Source: Imbricaverruca yamaguchii
Taxonomy: Eukaryota > Arthropoda > Thecostraca > Neoverrucidae
Reading direction: 5' to 3'
DNA: 64,000 nt
NCBI GenBank assembly: GCA_034440575.1
Contig: JAOTOL010001374.1
Location: 730,537-794,536, forward strand
The notes below the pieces were generated by a model that saw nothing but the letters and a program-made list of their open reading frames with translations, did not search any database and was not told the DNA's origin. The translations under genes were made by a program, and so were the position numbers. This document shows, piece by piece, positions 11,838-22,200 of the stretch. Each line of letters opens with the position of its first letter. Positions within the stretch are counted from its first letter, which is position 1.

Positions 11838-12010
11838 AACCATCTAGCCAAGTGGTTAAGATGTTGAGCTCGGGTACCAAAAGTCCCGGGTTCAACACTC
11901 GAACCACTTAGAACATTTCCAAATCCCGCGGCCAACCGGCGGAACAGTGTGGGCAGCGCCGTTCGCCGTGATCGTGCATGAAGTGCGTCGAGATCTACCC
12001 AGTAAACAAA
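11838..12010 (+). repeat. tRNA-derived SINE, second family (copy A)
   Basis: The head has TAGCCAAGTGGTTAAGATG (Leu/Ser-like A box) and CCCGGGTTCAACACTCG (B box). The body AACAGTGTGGGCAGCGCC and the end GCGTCGAGA are shared with the copy at 18295-18470. Confidence 0.75.
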
Positions 12011-12086
12011 CGGCCCTCGTGAATCACCTCAGAATTTTCTGTACGCTATAAAACTCAGTTTTACTGCGATCGGTGGCGAAATTCCA

Positions 12087-12395
12087 CACAGGCTATGCCG
12101 ATTCCCTCAGCAACCTTAAGGATCGGAATGCGTTCCATCCGTCGAATCCGATTGCACTGGCGATCTTATCTAAGACTCACAACGCTGGCCTGTGATGACA
12201 ATCTTATCTAGTGTCGCATTTTTTTACCCATGCTGGTAGAATTACAGCCCTGAACTGTGTTGGCAACACCGTTGTTCTTTTCTGGATTCCTAGCCACGTG
12301 GGAATACGTAAGAACGAGGCCGATGGTGCTTCGGTGAAGCGGGACGTACGGGCTCTATGCACACGCTCCAACTTCTTGGAACGTTCCCTTTAAAA
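12087..12395 (+). pseudogene. RNase H relic of an I-like LINE (copy A)
   Basis: Two frames together resemble the C-terminal RNase H domain of RNase H-bearing LINEs: an ADSLSNLK segment (usual TDSLSAL) and a HPSNPIA segment near 12090-12160, then VVLFWIPSHVGIRKNEAD (usual WIPSHVGIxGNExAD) at 12268-12325. Stops and frame changes show it is dead. It lies just upstream of the host gene, so it may sit in its promoter or 5' region. Confidence 0.75.
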
Positions 12396-12662
12396 ATGAT
12401 GTTTTCTGTGATTTACATTCCACGTTAACTTGCGAATGTATCTGTGATAACATCGAATGATCCTAGGGCATCATATCACAGGAAGGATCGACGTCATGCC
12501 ATGCAGCTGGTCGACTGAACTGACATTTGCTGGGCCGAAGCCCAGTGTTTGGAGTATCGCGGCTGGCACGGCTGTAGACTGGCTGGACCGCCGCTGCTGT
12601 GTCCTTCGTGACCGTGACTGTGTCGTCTCTGCCAGCAGGTGCGGTTCTCGGTGGGATCTCCG

Positions 12663-13247
12663 ATGAGTTTCCGACGCCGTTCTCCTCCGTCGGCGGCCGC
12701 CAGGTGCGACAGGGACGAGATGTTCTCGGTGGGCGTGCCTGTCGGCGGGAGACCGCCGCAGGCGGCCGTCACTGCCTCCGAGGCGACCAGTCACCATGCT
12801 GCCGGCTCTCCCACCAAGGGGCGGCAGGCTGACACCCCTCCCACCGAGCTGCGGCAGGCGGACGCCTCAGCAGCTTCGCAGCTTCCGTCTGCCTGGCAAG
12901 AGCAGACGGAAGCTGCGGTGGCGGCTGAGGTGGGCAACAGTCCAGCAGCTGCCGCCTCAGGTTGTGGTGACGAGTCAGAGGGTGTTGAGGCGAGCAATAT
13001 ACCGTCAGCTGCCGCCTCAGCCTATGATGCTGATGAGGAAGAAGGTGCTGAGGCAGGCTGCAGTCCGATATCCATCGCTCAAGCCTGTAGGCAGTGGCGT
13101 CCCGATGAGACAGAGGAAGCTGATTCAGGCGAGGACAAGGGACTTTCGGCGGTTGGCAGTGATGATCCAGATGCTAGTCGAGTCGGGTCTGACGTTGCTG
13201 ATTCGAGCGTGAAGAATAAGGTTTTCGCCCGCAACATTCCGTTCAAT
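12663..13247 (+). other. Exon 1: acidic repeat region and RRM RNP2
   Basis: Encodes 195 residues and ends exactly after IPFN with donor GTACGT. The open frame runs on into the intron to 13325, but that extension has no family support. The acidic part has about two copies of a 21-residue unit (SAAAS...DEEEGAEA-like); the duplicate exon at 58703 has about eight. Confidence 0.75.
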
Positions 13248-16200
13248 GTACGTATAACAATGTACGTTCGTTCCACGAATTGTGTGCTGTCCATGTCATT
13301 CCTGTGTGCTTGCAGCCATCCTTAAATGCAGCAAGTATCCTTCTTAACTTTGTTTTGCTGCCTACAGCGCTAAACAATTAACTTGACTGGTGATGCATTC
13401 TGTTTTGTGGTATGTCGAATTGGTGTTCTTTATCGATATCTCTACATTGTTTTCTGTGATGGTATTCCAACCTTCTATATTTGATGTTTGTGTCGTTTGC
13501 GTTCAATCCGTAAATATTCGCCGGCTATTGATTGTGATCACAATTTCCTTGTATTATTGCTTAATATTTGGTGTGGTTTATCACCTTTTCTGTGTCATTT
13601 TGTTTCAGGAATAGTCTGGATCACGTTCAGGTATGGCTCGATGTTCCATTCTCAGCACTGACGTATATGTTGCAGGCATCCAAGTCAAGATTGTGGGACC
13701 TGTTTGAGCAGTTTGGGAAAGTCACTAGCGTGCATCTAGTGAAAAATGCCACTAACGGAAGACCCAGGGGCTTTGGGTTTATCACCTTTAAAGACAGCGC
13801 CAGTGTTGACAAGTATGCACATTTATCCTATTTCTTGTTTTGCTTCCAATCAGTGATTATCCCCGACACCGCGTCTTGGTCCCGTCCCCAGTCTTCCATT
13901 GATTCCTCGTCTAGGCCCGCCCTGGCTTCTCCTTCGTGCCTTGGCTGGGTCCACCCTGGCCATTCCGTGGTTCCTCGTCTGTGCCACACCCTCAGTATCA
14001 TGTTATGGGCGCAAAATGACCCTAGATGACGACGCGCCCCTGAACTCAAATCCACCACCACCTCAGTATCACGTTGATTTCTCACCTGGGTCCGCCCTAG
14101 CCTTTCCTCCGTGCCTTGTCTGCAGGTCCACCCTGACTTCCCCGTGGTTCTTTGTGCGAGGTCCGGCTCCGGTCTTCTTGGTGTAGACCTTGTACCTACC
14201 TTGGTGTGCGTGCCTGGCCTCTGTGTTGCCTGTTTAGGTTTTCATTTTGTCTCAGTTGTGTGATATGTAGAGTCATTGCACGTGGATAAATGTTCGACCT
14301 CATTCGACCGTCTCCCGTCGGCGCTATTCCGCATTACTTATCTTCGGTCTGGAAGACTGAATTTAACTCAGATTAACTCAAGTTTAACTGAAATGAACTG
14401 CATGTTTGCCCACTGGTCCGTGTTCGCCAATCATTTCCGTGCACCAGAATATGAAAACAGCGCATATGCCAGCGGCCGTTTGCACACTGTGCGTGCGCGT
14501 GTGCGTGTGCGTGCGTGTGGACGCGGCGGGCGGCACCGGCATGCCGTGGGTGTCCGGTGACGTGACCGGTGGTGTTGCAGCTGCCTGGCCGCCGACCTGT
14601 CGTCCCGTCTGTACCTGCTGGCTCGCCAGGTGCGCGTATCGCGTGCTGAGCCGCGTCGCTCGGCCGGCGGCCGCGGCGCGCGGCGCGACTGCGGCCGCCC
14701 TGCCGACCCGACCGGCCCCTGCTACATCCATCTGTTACCCGCCGAACTGCTGCACCACGTCCTCTCCTACCTCACCATCCGGCAGCAGCTGGAGGTCCAG
14801 CGAGGTGCGTTCCGGCGGCGCTGGCTGTCGCGTGTGTGTGGGCGAAACAGTCGACCCGGTGAAATTCGTGTGGTGTGGGCGTTAAATGAGGCTGTAGTCG
14901 GCGCGCCCTTAAATCCAACTGATCGATCAGAATTTTGGTGGTGAAGCCAGCGATTCGGGAGTGTAGTCAAGTTGAGACGCCGCGGAAGCTGTTGTCTGGT
15001 CTGATTAGACTGGTGGTCGCATGTGAGTGGACTGCATGCCCCTGCATATGCATACCCTGCGGGCTGAATTTTGGGGAGGTGAGCCGCTCATTGGTTGTAC
15101 GATGTCCACCAATGCCGCGTTATCGTATCCCCGCATGTGCCGTGACGTGACGTACCCTCGGCGGCAGTATGATGTCCATGACGTGACGCGACGTGCTCTC
15201 GGCGGCAGTGTAATAGCCATGACGTGACGTGACGTGCACTCGGCAGCAGTGTGATGGCAGTGACGTGATGCGACGTGCTCTCGGCGGCAGTGAGATGGCT
15301 GTGCCGTAACGTGCTGTGTGACGTGACGTCCTCTCGGCGGCAGTGTGCCGTCGCTGGGTGGCGGTTATCATCAGTGTGATGGCCGACTGCCGCGAGCTGG
15401 ACCTGCTCCAGTACTTCCCACCGTCCGACCCGCGCCGCCTCACCGACACCTTGCTGCGCAAACTGCTGCGTATGATGCCGGCGCTGCGCCGCCTGCGCAC
15501 TGGCGGCCACGCGGGCAGCTGCTCCTGGAAGGCGCTCGACATCGTCTGTGAGTGCCCACACCCCCCACCCCACCCCACCCCACCCCACCCCACCCCACCC
15601 CCCCCGCCCCGCCCCGCCCCGCCCCGCCCCGCCCCGCTCATGCTGTCCGGACCTGTGCCGACGACGGCTCGCATCCGCGTGACGGTGTGGGGGCGTATAG
15701 GAGCAGAGCGTGCGCGACTATGATTTGTGAGGAAAGGCCTCGATTTAAGGTTGTACTCGTAGGTGAATTGCGGGAGTTACCAGTCTCCTAGGTCTAACCA
15801 ACCCGATCTTCTGGGGCCAACCAACTCGGTTTTTTTTAGGTCCAATCAGTTTGGTATTCTAGGTTCATTCAACCCGGTCTTCTAAGTCAAATTAGCCTGG
15901 TCTTCGAGATCGAATCAGCCCCGTCTTCTAGGTCCCATTAAACTGGTGTTCTAGGTCAGCATAACCCGGTCGTCTAGGTCCAATCAGCTCGGTTTTCTAG
16001 GTCCAATTAACCTGGCCATCTGGGTCCAATCAGCTCGGTTTTCTAGGTCTAATTAACCCGGTCTCCTGGGTCCAATCAACCCAGTCTTCTAAGTCCAATT
16101 AACCCAGTATTTTAGGTCCAATATTCCCGGTATCCTAGGTCAAATCAACCCAGTCCTCTAGGTCCAATAAACCATGTCTTCTAGTTCCAATCAGCACAGT

Positions 16201-19200
16201 CTTCTGGGCCCGAAGTGCCCTATCTGCTGGAGTCAATGTAATCTGCCGTTAATTTGTTTGTCAAGGGGCATACTTTGGAAGTTTACTTCATTTACATCAC
16301 GTCTCATTTCGATTATTGTGGCATCATGTATGACAACATTATAGTTATGGATACCTACCGGCTTGATACAACACAAAATATGATAGCCAGCCTAGTGATA
16401 GGTTTGAACACCCAGTTCCAATCCGTTCGAGCACCAACCGACGTGTTCCGGAACGGTCTTGGCTGGGAATTAATTAAGCTAGGCATGATATCCACAAGCT
16501 CTTCCTCATCCACATAATGCATGTCACCCCTTGCACAAGATTGCCAGACCCATTGACTGAATCACCTGAAGACAACACTGAACTGGTGCGTGATCACTTC
16601 ATATGGAACATGTGAGCGACTCGTATGTCACCAAGAATCCCTTAATCATTCAACAAGGGGTTCTTGGAGCGGCTTACTAATCACCTTTAGGGCAACAAAT
16701 TCTCTCCCATTGTTCGTCTGTTCTGCATTGCTTCGTCAAGATAGCCCTTATCTTATATGCAGGCAAAATGGAAAATTATCACGGCGGATTATTCCTCAAC
16801 TACTCTAACCGAAATGGTCACCGATTCTCGTTCAGTATAAATATATTGACATCCTACTATTGTAACCACCACAGAAGATACCGAATATTCCCTTCTCTCT
16901 GCCAGCTTCGTGTTCGCTTCGCTCCTGCCAGCTTCCTCGACTGCATCTCCTCCATTCGTTGAACATTCGAGGTCCGTATCTCAAAAGCGAGTCTTCAAAA
17001 CATAATTTGCCATCAGTTTCGCAAAGCACATTCACAAAATGGATTCTCTTCCTGGTTGACGCGCCAAAAAGTACTATCACTACTACTACGACTACTAATA
17101 ATAATAATGATAATAAAATGATGATGATAATAAGAGTAAAAAGTATTAAATATACTAATAATAATAATAATATTATTAATAATAATAGGAATAATAATAT
17201 TGATAATGATAATAACCTAGTTTTTGTGCTGTTCCTTTATTACTTTTGGCATCATAATTGTCATGCATGTGCTAAGATACATGACATGTAAATTAAACGA
17301 GCTGTGGTTGTGTTAATCCTCCCTTGCATCAAAGTATGTAACTAACATTTGCCTACATATATTTGCGTCTTCATGTGACCTCAATTCCTATTGTCCAGGT
17401 TTCTCCACTTTGGTAGCAAAACAAGGCCATAAGCAAATTGAAATTGGGGTTGTGCAAATACTGGACGCTATTCTCCACGAAACTAAAGCTTGAACGTCCG
17501 TGGAGATTACGATTGCATCGAACTCGGTTGTATTGTGATAGTGTATGAAACATCTGCATTAGGAGGTTCCATTAGCCGTCGTGCCGCCAAGCGGCAAAAC
17601 CCTGAACTACCCGTAAGGGCAGAATGCATTGAGGGCTACAAGAAAATCCACGTTATGCCCAATATCGTATGAAATATTTTTGGTAGCGCGGAACTAATGG
17701 AATATTTAGAAAGGGCTTTACGAGACTCATAGTATTCACGTGAGAAAAAATATATACAGGGAATACTGCAATAATGCATACATGACCTAACACATGCTTC
17801 GACTGTGGCGGCCGCGGCGGCGCTCAAGCGCGTCCCGCTGCTGACAACGTTTCGGTGGTAGGCGGAGCCTATTTTGACAGCCACAGCGACCGCACGTTCC
17901 GTGAGCAGGGCTAACTTTCAGAAATGAAAGCGTTGTACTATGTTTTACATAAAATTACCTGTTGAGGCTCATTTATTTATTTTTTGTAAACTTCAATTTA
18001 TTGTGATTGTCCTCGAAATATAATTTATTGTAATAGTACTCGAAATATAATTTGACGCCAATGGTCAAAACTGGTCGAAGCGCCCTAAAACCTCAAATAA
18101 TTTGGGAGCACAAAAGACTGAAAGTCCTCCCGGGAACGTTGCTGTTTTTAAACAAACGATGTTAGCGTTAGCATTAACTGTCCAATCATTACTGTGGCTC
18201 CGGTTGGTGGTATGAAGGTCAGACCAAGGTTATGCCAGCGTCTGGTGGGCCAACCTAATGAAATAGCCTTGATCTGCATTGTTATAGTTCCATGGGGTGC
18301 TCATGGCCAAGTGGTTAAGGTGTTGAACTCCTGGTACCAAGGGTCAAGGGTTCAACACTTGCACTACTCGGGACATTTACCAATCATGCGGCCCACCGGC
18401 GAAACAGTGTGGGCAGCGCCATTAGCCGTGACAGCAGAAACTGCGTCGAGAACCACCCTATTGCAATGTTATATTTATATTGTGGCCCGACGCCCACGTG
18501 AGCATGCCCCAAACTTCCCTGATGGAAGGCGCCATCCAAGACGCAGTAATCCGAGGCGCGCCTGTATGCTAGGTGTGATGTATGGGCGTCATTTGCTGGC
18601 TTTTGCTGTACTGTTTGATCATAGCGCTGTTGTGCATTGTTTAGTGAGTTCAATTCGTCAGGACACATTCGCCTAAAACAAGGTAGTTATGGATGAATTT
18701 AAGACATAAGAGCCGGCGTATCCTGGACACTTCTAAAAGTATCATGTAAGGACAGAATGGCATAGTGCAATCAATATGTATATGGGTTATGCAAAGCATT
18801 TAGATGGTGCGATGAGCATATAAGAACTATCAGGCGGCCAAACACTGGATACACGAAAATCGCGTTCCTTCTTTTCACAAGGCTACAATGAGCGTTCATC
18901 ATATCGGTTTGAGGAGAATATCCGGCAAAGAGATAACGCGTTCGGGCTACTTGTATAAAAAGATCGTTTGCAACAGTATTCGACATTTCAAAAGGAATCT
19001 CGGGCAAGTAAGCAAGTCCTCAACTCGTGATACGATGTTGTGCATTCAAAACATAGTGCTCCAACCTGTTTGGCGCATCCACCGCCAAGCGAAAACTGCA
19101 CACAAATAGAATGTCCGAGCGCAAACGTCGCGCACCCAGTGGCGGTGTGCTGGCGTGGCTCTGCCTGGCCGACTGGGCGGATCGACAAGGCGACATGAGC

Positions 19201-22200
19201 GTGACTGTCGGTGATGCCGCCACGCCGTCCTCCACAGCACAACACTGTCGCGAGCTGCGCGAGATCGACCTGGACAGCTTCTGCATCGACGAGGCGTCGC
19301 TGCAGCGGTTGTGCGTCAGCTGTCCCCGGCTGGAGCTGGTGCAGCTGCCCAGTGACTACCACTTCAGCGAGTCGTCGGTGTCGGTGATGCTGCGCCACCT
19401 GCCTCAGCTGCGTGCGCTCGACCTGAACCGGTCGGACCGCGTGACGGGCCGCTGCTTCAGCCTGCTGCCGGCGTCGCTCGAGCGGCTGTCGGTGGCCGAA
19501 TGTTCGGGCCTCATGTCGTCATGTCTGTGCCACGCGGCGCGCTGTCCGCTGCTGTCGGAGCTGGACGTGTCGGGCGTGCCTGAGCTGCTGCCGGCCGACG
19601 TGGCCGCCGTGGTGGCCGCCTGTGGCCGCCTGATGCGGCTCAACCTCGGCAGCACTCAGGTGGCGCCCGAACAGTGCGTGCCGCCGGCCGGCGCCCCTCA
19701 CCTGCGCCACCTGGAGCTCCAGTTCTCGATCACCACCTCCGACACGACGCTGCGTCAGCTGCCCCTTCTGCTGCCCGGTCTGCAGTCGCTCAGCCTGCAG
19801 GGTGAGTACACCGGCCGCTGCGCCGCGTTAGGCGTTGTGTCAGCCAGCCTGGGGCCGGTCAGGTTGTCTGCCGTACGGTCCACCCAACATGAAATGGTCG
19901 TCCCGGTCCGCCCGGTGGGCAACTCTGGCTCAACGTGACGTAATTTGTCGCCGGCGATACCGCTCTTTGGTGCTGGCAATGGCATCGCGTTGGAGCGGCG
20001 CACTAGGATGTGCGTGGCACCAGTGGACTGGGTGTAATGGTGCTGAGACTATTGGGAGGACGGCTGACTGTTGTGTGCCAGACTATTTGGATGACGGATG
20101 ACTGTGGTATGTCAGACTATTAGGAGGACGCTGATGGTTGTGTCTGATCGCTGGCGTTCAGACACAACCATCAGGTTCAGTTGACCAGGGTTGGGAAACA
20201 GCCCTGCACCTGGATTTTTTAAAATCCAAACATCGTTTTCGGAAAATGTTCGTCTCCTTTTGCTCGTTTGAATCTTAAATAATGCTGTTTGATACTGGAT
20301 GAAAACTGGATCCTCATTGATAATACTTCCTAAAACTCACTGTAAGGTGCAAGAGAGAGTTCGTAATATCGCAAGCAGGAAGAAACTTAGCGTCTCCAAA
20401 TGTAATGCTCCCCCACCCCATCCCACCCAAAAAATAATAATCTATGATTTCAAAATATCATTCGCACCATGCGTCTGACTAGCTGTATTGATACAGGGTT
20501 CACCATGCTGACTGGCTATATTTCCACAGAGTGCACCACGTTGACTCTGACGGCGTTTCCCCAGGGTGCACCATGCTGACTGAGGAGGGTCTCGGTCAGC
20601 TACGCGGCTTCAGGGAGCTGCGCGTGCTGCGGCTGTGCTTCGTGACTGTCGTGTCGGACTCGACCCTGGAGACCCTACACGACTTGCCACTGACTGAGCT
20701 GCACCTGGCTGAGGGATACGCGGTACAAGCCCAGTTCACCGCCGACGGTGTCAAGCGGTAGGTGGTCTGGCCGGGGGAATCTGTAGTCGGTTATCGGAAG
20801 GCAGACCTGTGGTCGCTGGTCAGTGGTCGCGGCAGATCTCTGGTCAGTGTTCGGTGGTGGACTTGTGGTCAGTGGTCGGGAGGCGGATCTGTGATCAGTG
20901 GTCGGGAGGCGGAACTGTGGTCAGTGGTCAGGAGGCAGATCTGTGATCGTTGATCAGTGGTCGGGGCAGACTTATGGTCAGTGTTCAGTGGTGGACTTGT
21001 GGTCAGTGGTCGGGAGGCAGATCTGTGGTCAGTGGTCGGGAGGTGGATCTGTGGTCAGTGGTCGGTGGTCGGGAGGCTGATCTGTGGTAAGTGGTCAGTG
21101 GTCGGAAGGCGGATCTGTGGCCAGTGCTCAGTGGTCGGGACGCGGATGTGTGGTCAGGAGGCAGACCTGTGGTCGTTGATCAGTGGTCGGGGCAGACCTA
21201 TGGTTAATGTTCGGTGGTGGACTTGTGGTCTGGAGGCGGGTCAGTGGTCGGGAGGCGGATCTGTGGTCAGTTATCGGGGAGAAGATCTGTGATCGGTGGT
21301 GGACTTGTAGTCAGTGGCCTGGCGAGAAGACCTGTGGTCAGTGGCCTGGGGAGAAAGTCTGTGGTCGGTGGTTTTTGGATGCTTGTGTTGTGATGTAACC
21401 CCTGTTTGGCGATCAAAAGTCGAGGATGTAATGTCAGCTATGCAGACATATTTATATTGAGGTAATCCACCATGTACTTGTGACAACTATGACCTCCCGT
21501 CAATTAAATAAAACAGCATAGCAGGTAATGTCAAATTCACAAACCAGCCGAACCGGGAGTCATATGTCATAATAAAAATAAAAATAACAATAAAACATCG
21601 GGACGAGCAGCAAATAAATCCGACACAGGCGGCACGTTGGCCAAGTGCCGCCGTATGTGGCGACCGAAGATTGGTACGGGATTGGTATATCTGATCGACT
21701 CTACGTGACCAAGTCTGTGTTGTGATGCGACTTGTGCTGGGTGGTCCAAGGCTAGGGATGTAGTCTTGTTGGGTGTACCTGGCCGGCCCCGGGTGACCTG
21801 GCCTGTGCTGTGGTATGACGCGTGCTGTGATCCGAGGTCAAAGCTGTAGTTTTGTCGGCTATATCTGACCTACTGCGGATGAACTGACCATATCTGTGTT
21901 GTCACGTTATCTGTTTGGTGGCAGTGTCACTCTGGATTGCCGGTCGCTGACCCTGCTGAATCTGAGCGGCGTGCAGAACGCCGCGACTCAAGCGCTTGTG
22001 GACGATCTCAGGAGCCAGCTGTCATCGGATCGTGACGTCACGATATACGTAGGAGGTAGGAACACCCGGTCTGGCATTAATCTCGCCCTCGCCCTCGCCT
22101 TCATTCTGGCTCGAGATGTTGCCCCTGTCGTCGCCGTTAATCTCGCCCACGCCCTAGCTCTCAGACTGGCGTGGGGTAGCGTCCCTGTCATTATTCTTAC

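Larger units (their letters stand above)
7050..16176. repeat. Segmental duplication, copy A
   Basis: This 9.1-kb block recurs in direct orientation at 52851-62538. Sequence order is the same throughout introns, SINEs, LINE relics and coding exons, with scattered substitutions and small indels. Visible differences include a 240-bp insertion present only in copy B, an acidic coding repeat longer in copy B, and a C-rich tract longer in copy A. The left edge is near a TACAAAA...TGTGGCAGAAC sequence. The right edge is at AATAAACCATG, inside a 23-bp minisatellite in intron 4 of the gene. Confidence 0.95.

Noticed and set aside
13248..13325. C-terminal extension of the acidic frame (VRITMYVRST...)
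   Set aside because: It lies after a good donor (GTACGT) exactly where the RRM continues in a downstream exon; the extension has no RRM pattern.
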